Shown here: positions 23,416 to 35,165 of the stretch, piece after piece | How positions within the stretch are numbered: position 1 is the first letter of the stretch | Layout: the number at the start of each line of letters is the position of its first letter | Assembly (NCBI GenBank): GCA_030407085.1 | Contig: CM059584.1 | Span: forward strand, 125,149,001 to 125,213,000 | DNA from: Trichopria drosophilae | Lineage: Eukaryota > Arthropoda > Insecta > Hymenoptera > Diapriidae | Direction of reading: 5' to 3' | Length of the DNA: 64,000 nucleotides | The notes under the pieces: generated by a model | What the model was told of the DNA's origin: nothing | What the model saw: only the letters and a program-made list of their open reading frames with translations | The model's database searches: none | Position numbers and translations under genes: made by a program

Positions 23416-25909
23416 CTAACTATTGAATTGTATATTATGCATAAATTGTAAAATTTTGCAAGTTTTTAATTATTTTTAAAGAATTGGAAACTGCAAAACA
23501 AGGATTTTTACATTTTCTGGTGCAATAATTAAAGAAAATAATATTACGGATGGTTATAATTATTCTGGCGTAATAATTTGCGGTCCACATTCGACAACAT
23601 CAAAGACTTTTTGATTTAATAAAATATATCGAATTCAATTGAAACCCTAACTGATACGGTTTATTTTTCACGTAATCTACACTGAAAAACATATTAAAAT
23701 ATATGGCGATTCTTTATAAATTGTGTTGAATAAATGAAATAAACAATTATTATTTTTCTTTTCTACGGACATTAATTAATTAACATTACACAATCATGTT
23801 ATAATGGATGAAAACTAAAACTAAGCATTTCTTTATTTATTTAGGAATTTTCGATATGAATTTCAGTAATATTTTGTTGGAAGTTCCAATACTTCAGAAC
23901 CTGTTCGTAATTTTGCAGAATATATTTTCTTCTCGTGGATACATTATTTATAGTTTCTGAAACATTTTGGTTGGAATTGTAATTACTAATGTCATAATTA
24001 AGAATATAAATCAAAATGTTTCAAATTTCTATATTTTAATTAATGTTTCAAACAAATTAAAATATTTTTTTTTAATTAAAGTACTGGTTCCAAAGTTGCT
24101 CATATAATCAAGAAATGTTGACGGAATATGATTAACGTGTTGTGTCACGTAATTAGTTTTCACATGAGCAACCGAGCAACTTGTAAACACCAATTTAACT
24201 TGTGCGTATTGGGGTAGGGAACTTCTGGATATAAGTACCTTCTTCAGCTTGAAGATATATGTGGTGAAATTTCTCGGTCATACGTACAGAAAGGATCCGA
24301 TGTTTTTTTATTACAACTACAGAATTTTTTACAGAAAAAATATACTATTGAAATTAATTAACTATTGAAATTGATTTATTTACAAAATTGATGAAAAGAA
24401 TCTTATATTTTACATAGTGTTATGTCAAAACTTTTATGATTAAAATTGAAAGTATTTTGCATGTACAATAATAAAATAAAATTTATCGAACCAAATTTCA
24501 AGCAAAATTTATTCAAAGTTATTTTACTTGGATGCAGACCAAAAGTTTGGACCAAATATTCAAGTTGGTCACCTAGGCAAAAACAATTACCCTATAGTTT
24601 CTCATTAAATGTCAACGTTTTAAACTTTAAAGCATTACAAATGCAATAAAAAATATTTGCCCGTGATCTTGTATGTTCGTACGTCCTATGTTTTTTATCT
24701 GGCGATATCTCTCGATGTGATAAGACAATATGAAGTTCAACCTATTCTTAGTTTATTCTAACTCAAAAAGAGGTTGACCTTTCAAGTTTGGCCTAAACTA
24801 ATCTGATTAGTTTTTGTAATCAATCCATACTAGATTATGAGGAAGTCGAACAAAACAAAACTCATAAAATACGTTTTTTGCGTTTCGAATCATAGATATA
24901 CATCACATAAAAGTAATTTTCAAATATAAAAGGAAGAACATCAAATTTTCTATAAAAAATGCCGTAGACGACGAATGGATATAAAAATAATCAAGTTGTA
25001 AAAGTTGTAAAATAAACTTAATTTCAAACATTTAAAAATTAATAATTTTCGTTAGAAGAAAATGTTTCTTGATAACATGACGATGTTTTATATTATATAC
25101 TACTTTCGAACCAATGCAAAAAAACGTGCTTAAACATGAAGAAAAATTAAATATTACAGAAAACTTTTACATGCAACGTTAAATTAAACACTATTATTAC
25201 ACGACACAAAACTGTGTACTTACATAATAAATAAGAATTATCTACAATTTTCTCGGTTGACGTAACTATCTTTGCGTAAAATGTGTCAAAGGAGATAATT
25301 GAAGTCCTCTACACTGATATCGTTATTGCGGCATTTGTATATTAATTGGTATATAATTTTCCAGTTTATCTTTGTTTTCTAGCTGAATATAGTATAAATT
25401 GCTTGTCGTTACCTTTTTCATGCAATAGCTACGAGGGTCTTAAATTTGTGAGCTTTTCAGCGCTTGAAGGAATCCTCAATCTCCGCATGTCTCTTCAATA
25501 AATGCACTACACTCGGTGCTCTATGAAGCATAAAATGATCTGAAATTACACGTTTTCCGTCCACCATAATTTCACGTCGATTTTAAAGTGTTCCATATCA
25601 ATACTTCAAAATCGAAATATATTGAACCTAGAAACCAGATTGCGTATGTCGGTCTTAAAATTCGATTTCGGTGAATTGGATGTTTAGAAAATAAATATTG
25701 CTTTTTAAGCTTTTATGAATCTTTTTTAGAGTTTATATATAGTTTTTCGGCTTAGCATTAAAAACGACCTATAAAATTCAAAATAGAAAAGATATATAAT
25801 GTGATAAAAAATATTTCGTAAAAATAGAGCGAATACTCTTCTCCCACAACGTGGAGAATATATATCAACATATTTTCGAGAATTTCGCGTTTATTTTTTA
25901 AAATAAAAC
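23416..25909. other. A+T-rich, no gene seen
   Basis: No supported feature. A slightly mixed patch at 25430-25560 shows no recognisable protein. Confidence 0.55.
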
Positions 25910-26050
25910 AAAAAATAGTATAACTCACTCCAACACGGGTATAAAGTATACTTTTATGCACGAGAGAGAATTCCACGTACGAAGTACCGAAGGCACCGAG
26001 CCATGCGTAAAATTCCCGATCGTGCATAAGTTTACACCCACGTTAAGTAT
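25910..26050. repeat. CpG-bearing island, dispersed-repeat type
   Basis: ttttatgcacgagagagaat and tgcgtaaaattcccgatcgt, then gcataagtttacaccca. The latter resembles the gggtgtaaaag word of 5215 and 31904 in inverted form. The 89-codon minus frame here is a by-product of the unusual composition. Confidence 0.3.
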
Positions 26051-26858
26051 TACATTTATTTTTATTTGGGTTCGTAAAGATAGCGGCGTATAGTATTGAT
26101 GTTTCTTTAAGTGCGTAAAGGACTGCTTAACTGACGAATTCCACTTTGCGACTACTGCCGTGGATGGAAGTGTGTAAAAGTTTTCTGTACGTACAAAATT
26201 ATAAAAAATTATAGTTTATTTATAAGACTATTTGTAATAATAATATTAGCTATAATTAAAGTAATTGTAATTAGAATGAGCTCTTCTGTAATAAAATGCT
26301 TTGTCATCGACGCTGCAAAAGTGTGATCAGAAATTACTGAATTTAGGTCCTTTTCTTTTTGTTTGATTCCTTTCAATGTTATTATTATTTTTCTAACATT
26401 ATCTAGTACCACTGTTTCACTTAGAAAATTGAATGGATTTAAAACTTTCATTAATTTTAAACGATTTAACATTGCCCTGAAAGAATTATGTTTGTCAAAA
26501 TAAACGTATTGACCAATATATTATCATAATGATGTAACAAATATTTCGTGGGAAAACCATCCGGCCGCATAAATATTATGTTTTTAAGTTTCTTGGATTT
26601 GCTCCTATTCTTGAAAACTATAATGAACTGGCCTTCGTAGGGCAAAGTAATTTGGAAAAGATACCTTTAATTTTTATTTTCTACTGTGAGTAATGCGGAC
26701 CGAAAAATTTACGAAACCATGTCGCGGCTGAAACAAGATTCTGGTATGTCACGGAATACACTTTACTCTCAACATCAATTGCCACTTATAAAAAATCGAT
26801 GCTCTGAGGTACTCCACAGAAATCTTGCAACCTTATTAATTCTCCTTCCTCAAAGCCA
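26051..26858. other. No gene seen; possible decayed flank of the pseudogene at 26859
   Basis: An 87-codon minus frame (26209-26472) has no recognisable motif. It lies downstream of the minus-strand pseudogene and might belong to the same dead element, but this is not shown. Confidence 0.35.
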
Positions 26859-27345
26859 TTAGCGAGTTATTTTCAGGTAAAACCGAGATAAACGTATAAA
26901 ATGACATTTGTTAACATTTAATACATTGTTAGTCCAGAGCTTCTCGTAAAAGTGACTTTTGGGCAAGTGCTGGAAATATGCAAAATTCGCACCTAAAAAA
27001 TCACCTAGTTCTACATAAACGTATCTTAAAATCTGCAGTTTTTTCTTTAAATGATGGATCAAGATTATTTTCAAAGCAGGCATCTGCAACCTTCTTAAAA
27101 AATTCTGAAACTTGAACGGATTTGAGACATCCCAAATTTTTACTCATAGATCGAATTTTTTTCATCAAAATTCTGCATGCGTTACCATTAAACGATGGAC
27201 TTCCATGTGTTATGTCTCGCTGAATATTACAATCCGTAATCTAATTAAGAGTATCTTCTTCACATTTAGCCAACAAGTGCGAAAAGATAGTATTAAGTAC
27301 GCCTAACATCAAATTCAGTTCTGGATGAGGGAGCATGTGAAACAT
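26859..27345 (-). pseudogene. Decayed transposon-type ORF (unnamed family)
   Basis: Read on the minus strand, three frames together give consecutive pieces of one protein. Near 27345-27280 is HPELNLMLGVLNTIF, of the pattern seen in uncharacterised transposon-linked proteins (PP-L-L-G-VN). Frame 27240-27001 is open for 79 codons and holds THGSPSFNGNACRILMKK, then VSEFFKKVADACFENNLDPS. After a frameshift near 27010 the frame continues to 26859 with NKCHFIRLSRFYLK. I recall this order, FNGN-CR-LL, F--V--CF, then K-HFI, from repeated uncharacterised proteins in animal genomes, but I cannot name the family and have no search to support it. There are at least two frameshifts, one stop and no start, so it is dead. 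No terminal repeats were found around it. Confidence 0.4.
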
Positions 27346-27831
27346 GTCAATTTTACTAGATCAATTTTAAATCGAATCACAAGTGGTTCTTTAGAAAAAC
27401 TACCATGACCAAAGGGTATATTTACATCTAATCAAGATAAACCAATCCTTTTTTCATTTTTTAAAAAGAATCTTAAGTACTTTGGTTTATTTTAAAACAG
27501 CTCATATTTGAGAAATCTCGGAAAAATTGATGATAAACGACTATTTTAACAACTATTTTGGAATTTGTATTAGGGATTTAAAGTAATTATCAGACATTTT
27601 TATCATGAAACATTCCTCGATGTTAATATGAAGATGTAAAGTCAAGCTGAAGTTTGTAGGTGTTAATTTAATAAAATATATAAATATACGATAACCTGCA
27701 AAAAAATTTGAAAAATTGAGTTTATTTAAATTTTATGGACAAATTTTTTTCTTTTTGGTCATAAAATAATGGTATGACATCACTAAAACAATATCAGAAA
27801 AAAATTGGATGTAAAATTAGTAAAATCTAAT
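27346..27831. other. A+T-rich, no gene seen
   Basis: No supported feature; may include the undetectable N-terminal part of the pseudogene at 26859. Confidence 0.45.
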
Positions 27832-28365
27832 AATTCTAAACGGTATAATAATTATTTGTATAGATTAACTATCTCAATAAACGAGATCGTGTGCAAAATT
27901 TTTCGTAATTATCAGCTTGCTTTCGATTTGTTTCCACTTACGAATGAAATTCAACAAATTTTATTACGAAATTAAACGTTCTTAAATGTTTTCATACCTC
28001 CAATGCTTTTCAAACGTTTTTTTGTCTTTCTAGTTTATCAGATGTCATATGTTGACACGTTCTTTTGATATAGCCTGATTAAAATGATTGATATTTCATT
28101 CATTTTCAGTTCGTTTTTCATTCGATTTCCATTCCAAAATTAGATGGTTTCGCATGTATACAGTGAACATAAGCTCATTTTTTTATGTTTTATTACAATT
28201 TATTACATTTCATTCGAAAGCGGAAACAAATCGAATGTAAGCAAGAAATCACTGAAAATTTTGAACACGATCTCGTTTATTGGAATTCGTATAGTAGAAA
28301 TGGCGGTTGTTTAGTAATATTGACAGCTGAACATAATATGGAAGTGTAGAGAATAGTTCATTTAA
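27832..28365. repeat. Dispersed foldback repeat, copy 2
   Basis: Diverged copy of 18765-19390, same orientation. Arms: 27856-27965 (tctcaataaacgagatcgtg, then ttcgatttgtttccactta) and 28196-28293 (taagtggaaac-type block in inverse, cacgatctcgtttattggaa). Similarity to copy 1 continues past the right arm to about 28365 (ttgttta-taat-ttgac). It is somewhat shorter than copy 1, with an internal deletion around 28060-28120. Confidence 0.75.
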
Positions 28366-29160
28366 TCAGGCTCGAGTTTCGCAAGTTATTGTTTGGTAAG
28401 GCATGCGTAAAATCAGAATGGGCAAACAAAATTCGTAATAATTCTCAGATTAAAATTTCATTATGCAAATTTTATCCAGAAAGTTTGTTTTTCATTGTTA
28501 TTTATGGTTATATTCATTCGACACATATAAAGCCTTAGTCTAATAAGGGGAAAAACAGGGAGCGTAGCATCTGTGCGACGCTTTGATAAGGCATCTTTGT
28601 ACCGACATTCTAAATGTAGGGGTTAGAACTGCAGCTCTCACATTCTCCCCTTGGTATATATAGGTTTTAATATAAAAGTTATGATCATATGGATATTTTC
28701 CCACTATTCCCAATAAAAAATTCAATTTCATCAGGAGTTACTGGCACCTATGTGTTCATCAGTTATATTTTACTTTTTAACAACACAAATAAATTTTGTA
28801 ATGATACTGTGAGAAAAGTTGCTGAATGGCGATTTGTTGTACATTATACTTTTTTAAACGTTTACATTATTAAATAGATGTTTTATTTAGAAGATCTAAA
28901 AAACAAAAAAATACTGTGGTGTTGAGTGTTTATCGAAATTCAAGGGATGGAAAAAGTGTCCTGATGGTTCTAATCTTCTTCTTTTCGGTAAGAAAATGGT
29001 CCCAGAAAACGAAAATTAATATTAAAAATCCGAATACTGCGTTATAAATTTGAATTCACATTAATTCTTTAATAATGACACGAATAGAAACAAATACACG
29101 ATTACGTTTCTGAATTCGGATTCTTAACGTAAAAATTCATTTTCCGATTGACTTAAAGGC
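28366..29160. other. A+T-rich, no gene seen
   Basis: No supported feature. Confidence 0.5.
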
Positions 29161-29167
29161 AATTCGT
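29161..29167. repeat. Target-site duplication, left (AATTCGT)
   Basis: aattcgt lies immediately outside the left end of the element at 29168. The same seven bases recur directly outside the right end (30811-30817). Extended one base outward they read caattcgt and taattcgt, an 8-bp duplication with one mismatch. Confidence 0.7.
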
Positions 29168-30809
29168 GGGTGCGGGTCGAAAACCCGACAAATCAAAAAG
29201 CCGACAGGTCAAAAAACAGACAGTCAAAATACCGACATTCAAAAAGCCAACAGGTAACAAACCGACACTTCAAAATATCGACAGTAAAAAAATCGAATTG
29301 TCATAATATACCGACAATCAAAAAAAACGACAATGAAAAATCCGACAGTCCAAAAACCGACAGGCAAACAGCCGATTGTAGAAAAACTGAATGGCATAAT
29401 ACCGATAGTCAAAAAAAAAACGACACAATGAAGAAACTGGTATTCAAAACACCGATTGGCAAAAAACCGCCACTTCAAAATACCGACAGTAGAAAAATCG
29501 AATTGTCATAATACCGACAGTCAAAAAACCGACAATGAAAAATCCGACATGACAAAAAGCCAATTGTAGATAAACTGAATGTCATAATACCGATAGTAAA
29601 AAAAAACGACACAATGAAGAAACCGGTATTCAAAAAACCGATTGGCAAAAAACCGACACTTCAAAATACCGACAGTAGAAAAATCGAATTGTCATAATAC
29701 CGACAGTCAAAAAACCGACAATGAAAAATCCGACATGACAAAAAGCCAATTGTAGATAAACTGAATGTCATAATACCGATAGTAAAAAAAAACGACACAA
29801 TGAATAAACCGGTATTCAAAAAACCGATTGACAAAAATCGACACTTCAAAAAACCGACAGTAGAAAAATCGAATTCTCATAATACCGACAGTCAAAAAAC
29901 CGACAGGCAAACAGCCGACACGACAAAAAGCCGATTGTAGATAAACTGAATGTCATAATACCGATAGTAAAAAAAAACGACACAATGAAGAAACCGGTAT
30001 TCAAGAAAACCGATTGGCAAAAAACCGACACTTCAAAATACCGACAGTAGAAAAATCGAATTGTCATAATACCGACAGTCAAAAAACCGACAATGAAAAA
30101 TCCGACATGACAAAAAGCCAATTGTAGATAAACTGAATGTCATAATACCGATAGTAAAAAAAAACGACACAATGAAGAAACCGGTATTCAAAAAACCGAT
30201 TGGCAAAAATCGACACTTCAAAAACCGACAGTAGAAAAATCGAATTCTCATAATACCGACAGTCAAAAAACCGACAGGCAAACAGCCGACACGACAAAAA
30301 GCCGATTGTAGATAAACTGAATGTCATAATACCGATAGTAAAAAAAAAACGACACAATGAAGAAACCAGTATTCAAAAAACCGACACTTTAAAATACCGA
30401 CTGTCGAAAAATCGAATTGTCATAATACCGACAGTTAAAAAATTGACAATGAAAAATTCGACAGTCAAAATACCGACAATGAAAAATCCGACATTCCAAA
30501 AACCGACAGGCAAACAGCCGACACGACAAAAAGCCCATTGTACATAAACTGAATATCATAATACCGATAGTCAAAAAAAAAAATAGACACAATGAAGAAA
30601 CCGGTATTCTAAAAACCGACGCATCAAAAAACTGAAATGTCATGACAATTCCGTTGTGCTACTGTCGGCTTTTAGACGTGTCGGCATTTAGACGTGTCGG
30701 TTTCTTGTCTGTCGGCTTCTAGACGTATAGACGGTTAACCTGTCGGCTTTTCGAATATCGGTATTTTGATTATCGGCTTTTTGAATTGCCGGTTTTTCGA
30801 CCCCCATCC
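29168..30809. mobile_element. Foldback-type element with ~15-bp arm repeats and internal 186-bp satellite
   Basis: The left end gggtgcgggtcgaaaa and the inverted right end ggatgggggtcgaaaa match at 14 of 16 positions. Both are followed inward by runs of a ~15-bp motif: on the left aatcaaaaagccgacagg, tcaaaaaacagacag, tcaaaataccgacat; on the right (minus strand) the same pattern, ending near 30650. The left arm has been expanded into a tandem array that fills most of the element. TSD-like AATTCGT flanks it. No transposase is encoded; minus-strand frames of 80-92 codons arise only because the 186-bp unit is divisible by three. Drosophila FB and Galileo elements are structural analogues, but sequence homology to them is not claimed. 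Confidence 0.8.
29500..30620. repeat. 186-bp tandem repeat, about six copies, with two alternating subtypes
   Basis: The anchor tcataataccgacag recurs at 29506, 29692, 29877, 30064, 30248 and 30420, spacing 186, 186, 185, 187, 184 and 172 less one. Every unit contains cgatagtaaaaaaaaacgac, agaaaccggtattcaaa and cgacagtagaaaaatcgaat. Subtype A reads gacatgacaaaaagccaatt and subtype B reads ggcaaacagccgacacgac; the order is A, A, B, A, B, B-like. Inside each unit the 15-16 bp word tcaaaanaccgacag recurs, so the array is nested at 15 bp, 186 bp and roughly 372 bp. Confidence 0.9.
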
Positions 30810-30810
30810 T

Positions 30811-30817
30811 AATTCGT
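30811..30817. repeat. Target-site duplication, right (AATTCGT)
   Basis: Exact repeat of 29161-29167 just outside the right end of the element. Confidence 0.7.
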
Positions 30818-31903
30818 AAATGGAATAAGGTTCAATTTGTACCGACTGATGACCACATACATTTGTTCCACATAAATGTCCGTCATCCGATTTATTAAAG
30901 TAAATGCCGATGATTTCATATCTCTGGAGTTTCCTATGAAACTTCGAACGCTGTGAACTCTTTCCTATTCTCACATCTCGAATTTCGGTGAACACGCGAA
31001 TTCTGCTTTATACCAACAAGTTTTAAACAAGCTAATTAAAGTTTTAAAAAACCATTGTATCATCAGTTACAGCCTTGTTTTTAGTTAATTTTGGATGAAG
31101 CCGTAAACTCACAAAACAGTCCCAAATAAAACAAAACCTCGCTATTATCGTACATTCATTTTTATACAAATGAAACTTTGGACTAACATTTCAAACGGTA
31201 GAATGTGACATAACCTCTCTTTAAAGGTATGCAGTAAAGATACCTTACTGGCATTTGACTTATAAATACAAAGTCAAATATTGACATTTTAAATTCTAGA
31301 ATAATCAGAGGTCACATTCAGCGAATGAGTAAAAATGTCATTTGTATGTAAATTTCATGATAAATTTCGATAATTTCAAAACTCACATAATTTTGTCAAT
31401 TGTCATCTATCATTGTCCAACAAAAGCGCTTTTGGTGATGCATTAAATTTACTTTCAAACAATTAATTAGAAACAATTTTCTAGCATGAAATAATATCAC
31501 AAAAACATTTTTTAATTTGAAAATAATAGAAAATTAAAGTCAGAAATAGACAGTATAGAGGTAAACTTTTTTGTTTTCAAATTATAAAAAAATGCTTTAA
31601 TTCAAATAAAAATTAGAGTAGTCATGGGTGATTATTCACATGAACCTGTATAAAACCAATTTTTTTTTGTTATAAAAGTGGATTTTGGGGGCGTTTGAGA
31701 AAATTATACTATACCATTTTCTTAGTTAGTTAGTTTTAGTGTGACTTGACCTACAACTTGTGCTACGTTTTTTATTTTTTTGGTACACTCTACATCTCAA
31801 ATCTTCTTAGTAGAGAGAATATTTAATTGTAAAGAAAAACAATAATTTCTAATTTAAGAGTATTTCTGAAAAAAACATAATTATTTACTTTTTCGAAAAT
31901 TAC
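30818..31903. other. A+T-rich, no gene seen
   Basis: A minus frame (30735-30995) runs from the flank into the element's right arm. The flank part (RYEIIGIYFNKSDDGHLCGT) is not recognised and the frame is probably fortuitous. Otherwise empty. Confidence 0.45.
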
Positions 31904-32095
31904 TTGGCTGAAGTTCCTTCTACTCGTCTATTCCACTTTCAAATTCGAGGCAGAAATTTGAATTTTACACTCGCTCGGTCGAAAAATATTGATCGTATTA
32001 TAGACGTAATCTTTTACACCCAGCAGGCAATCGTCTTCGGGCGCAAAATATTATTTTACGCCCTTAATGCGAAAAATGCTATTTGATGGAAATAC
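31904..32095. repeat. Dispersed repeat fragment (inverted relative of 5215)
   Basis: Contains ttttacactcgctcggtcga, cttttacacccagcaggcaa, cgtcttcgggcgcaaaat and tattttacgcccttaatgcg. Read on the minus strand, gcctgctgggtgtaaaaga matches gcctgcgggtgtaaaagtt of the block at 5215, and ttaagggcgtaaaat matches its tacgccc word. The 60-codon plus frame is judged a composition artefact. Confidence 0.5.
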
Positions 32096-33890
32096 AATTT
32101 AAGAATCTCAGTAATATTTAAAAGTTTCTTTTTCAACGTTTTAACATATCTCCACCAGTAATCGTTTCCTTTATAAATCTTGTTGTTCTTATAAAATTGT
32201 TTAAATCGCTCAACTACTAAATATTTATTTCTCACTTGGTTCAAATTCACCATCTATAACTATCAGTTACGTTAAACTTTCTACAATGCATAGTTTTTCA
32301 AATAAAAATGTAGACTGTTACTAGCTGTCAATTTAGGCACATTTTAAGTAAGTTTAAAAGTTTTGAAAATAACTACACTAAATGATTTAAAACGGATCAT
32401 TTTACTATTACTAACATTTTCTTAGATCCTGCCGGAAAAATAGACCGTTCATTCCTTTACAGAACAAATTTCAGCAAAATCGTTTGAGAATTGAAGGAGC
32501 AAGGCTGTGAATAAATTTCGTTCGAATTCGTCGCCTCCGTCAATTGACAATCGATCTTGGTGGAAATTTGTTTTGTACTATAGAAGGAAACATTCGCTTA
32601 CTTATGTATTTTTCCACATTTATTTTCGATTTGCGATAGATCGTAAACAAATTGTATTGTACATCGACTTCAAAGATATAATAAGGTATAGAATAATAGC
32701 AATACAAAAATTTGTCCACGCGACATCGTTAAATTTACATAATATATGACAGTAATCGATATTAATATTCGACTGGTATATAAGTTATTTATTTATCTTT
32801 CCAAAATGATATTAATTTAAGATGCAATTTTACTAACCCGTACAATGATAACATTATTTCAATAATTACAACAGTAATATGTAAATCACTAAAGATTATA
32901 ATAATATAAATTTCTAACTAATCCAATTATGGGTCTCCAATAAATTAACGGTGTTATCTAACTACACTTATATTAATTACAACTATAACATAATTATTAT
33001 TCTTGGGTAGAAATATTTAAATTCATCTCATTAAAACCTAGAAAATCGATTTTACCCTTTGTATAAGCGTTTAAATTTGTTTTCGTAAAAATATATTTCT
33101 TAAGTTACATTATAAAAAATAGATGGTTAGGACAGATTGAACGAAAACTGACAATTTTTATTAATATTTTTGAGATGTTTTTAATTATTACAAACGTACA
33201 TTCGTATCCTCACTCTTCCATTCACATTCCCCGGAAAAATGAGAGCATAATGAGCAGAAACTTTTTAAATTGCATTCAATGTAGAGAATGTTTACCACAT
33301 ACCCTCAGTGCCGTAATTTTGTTTGCTTTTAATTAAGTTGTATTTATTATGTAATAGGAAAAAAGTACTCCTTTCGGTATCTCTCGGTAGTTTACTAATA
33401 ATTAGAGGAGAACAAAAGAAGAGGCGCCCTTTTTTATCTGTGGCTGTAGTAACTACGCGTATGAGGGTGTAATATATACTGATATATTGTTAAATAAGAG
33501 TTTTACAGATTATATTCTGCAATTAGTGTAGTCTGTAACAGTTTAAAACATTGAATACTAAAAAATAGGCATATTTTGACATCACTTTATTCTCACTTTT
33601 AAATCCATTTTGGAAATCTTATATATGTTAAATACTTGCTTTGGTAATGTGTACTTGACACATAATTAAAGTATTTGATTTTAAACTTTTCATCCGTAAT
33701 GTTTTAAACCTCTCCCAACAAATATTTTATTTCACGTGACACTAGGATATAAAATTAAGCTGTCTAGTGTATTTTACACCTAATGGAACAAGAAATAACG
33801 TTCATATCATATGTAAAAAATGCTGAATAAAGGGTCGAACTCTTTTGAGACCATCAACAGAGTAGAGTAAACCAGAAATAGACAACAGAA
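32096..33890. other. A+T-rich, no gene seen
   Basis: A patch at 32430-32560 (aaatttcagcaaaatcgttt gagaattgaagg in two pieces) is written in the style of insect transposon relics, but no ends can be defined. The rest is empty. Confidence 0.45.
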
Positions 33891-34487
33891 AATTAATTGG
33901 TAAACCTTCGGAAAGACTCCGTCACCTGGAAAAAATTTTATTTACATGTTTTCCGACGTATTTTGGGTCGCTGAACACGAATCTGAAGTCAAAATTTGTC
34001 GCTCGGCCATATCTTGGCCGCTATGTTGATGAAACAGTGAAAATACGTCCTTTTTTTTTAGATTTTTGCATTTATCTTGAAAAGTGGAAGTTACACAAAA
34101 AAAAGTTTCAAACAAAAGATGTAGAATACAAAATTCTCTACAAAAAAGATTTTATGCATTTTCTTCGTAAAGTCAAAAATAACGCCGTAAATTGAGGTTG
34201 AATATGAGAACAATTGACTTGACGTGTTTTCAGCATAATGCCTATACTGGGCTGCCTACTGGGGGGCCTACGGCCCCCCCAGACCTCCCCCCCCCCCCTA
34301 GAAAAACGCAAAAAACTAAAAAAAATGACGTTTTTTTCGTTTTTTTTTTCAATATAGCGGCCAAGATATGGCCGAGCGACAAATTTTGACTTCAGATTCG
34401 TGTTCAGCGACCCAAAATACGTCGGAAAATATGTAAATAAAATTTTTTCCAGGTGACGGAGTCTTTCCGAAGGTCTACCAATTAATT
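33891..34487. mobile_element. Foldback element with ~135-bp arms
   Basis: Left arm 33891-34027: aattaattggtaaaccttcg, gaaagactccgtcacctgg, ttttgggtcgctgaacac, gctcggccatatcttggccg. Right arm 34353-34487 is its inverted copy with only a few differences. The 325-bp loop contains a short pure G/C hairpin. The two plus/minus frames of 65 and 129 codons here come from the palindrome and resemble no protein. The outer word ttccgaaggtttacc recurs at 36554, linking it to a dispersed family. Confidence 0.75.
34258..34281. other. G/C hairpin inside the foldback
   Basis: actggggggcctacggcccc followed by cccag: a ten-base-pair perfect stem with a three-base loop in otherwise A+T-rich DNA, followed by a run of about 13 C at 34287-34298. 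Such a site could block polymerases or form a structured DNA, or it may be a homopolymer-driven artefact. Confidence 0.6.
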
Positions 34488-34569
34488 GCATTCTCATTTC
34501 ATTACGAGATTGATTCCGAATTTCCAAAAAACCAATACTTGAATTAAACGGGATAGTCCAGGAAACGAA

Positions 34570-35165
34570 CGAAAAAATAGAGGGTATATTTTCGTGATAA
34601 TTACTAAAAAATAAATTAAAAAGATATCCAAAATCGCCGGAAATCGGAGTGGGGGAAAGCTGTTTTAAATAATGTCAAACAAGAGTTGTAGGAAATGCAA
34701 AAATCTATAAAAAAGGTAATTTAATAAAGGTAATAACATTATTTTCTCTCTCTGTCGCCATTTTTGAGATAATGGCTTTGAAAGTTGCAACTTATTAAAA
34801 TGTTGGTCAAAACGAGCCTTATTTTGTTTTTGGTAAGGAGTATATAATTTCCGATATATTTCGCAGCTAAAAATGCTAAAGCTCACAATATTCCCTTTAT
34901 AAGCCATATTTCCAAGAAAAGTGAGGTTATGTCGGATAAATAGACATTTTATATCGTTTGTACCTTTTTTATAGATTTTTTCATTTCCTACAACTTTTGT
35001 TTGACATATTTTGCGCTATAATACGTCATTAAAAACTTACAGCCATTTTAAACTAAAATTAGACGTATTTTATACAAAAATAGCTTTACCCCACTCCGTT
35101 TTTCGGCGATTTTGGATATGTTATTTTTTCAATTTTTTTCGTAATTATCACGTAAAAATCGGTCC
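34570..35165. mobile_element. Foldback element, arms partly deleted
   Basis: The left arm has tttcgtgataattac, atatccaaaatcgccgg, ggagtgggg and caagagttgtaggaaatg then aaaatctataaaaaaggta. The right arm holds all of these inverted and in mirror order (tacctttttt atagattttt, catttcctacaacttttgtt, ccccactccg, cggcgattttggatat, gtaattatcacg). The right arm carries about 70 bp absent from the left. Abuts the foldback at 33891 with an 80-bp gap. Confidence 0.7.

Noticed and set aside
29239..30643. Several minus-strand frames of 80-92 codons, rich in Phe/Cys, suggesting a repetitive protein
   Set aside because: They are produced by the 186-bp tandem unit, whose length is divisible by three, so a stop-free frame is copied. 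Composition reflects GTCGG-TTTTT words; no start context or domain.
29168..30809. CRISPR-like array
   Set aside because: Repeats and 'spacers' are both repeated, unit spacing is 15 and 186 bp, and the context is eukaryotic.
34138..34527. 129-codon minus frame with proline/glycine-rich middle
   Set aside because: It lies across the foldback; both strands of the arms are open and the Pro/Gly run comes from the G/C hairpin and C run.
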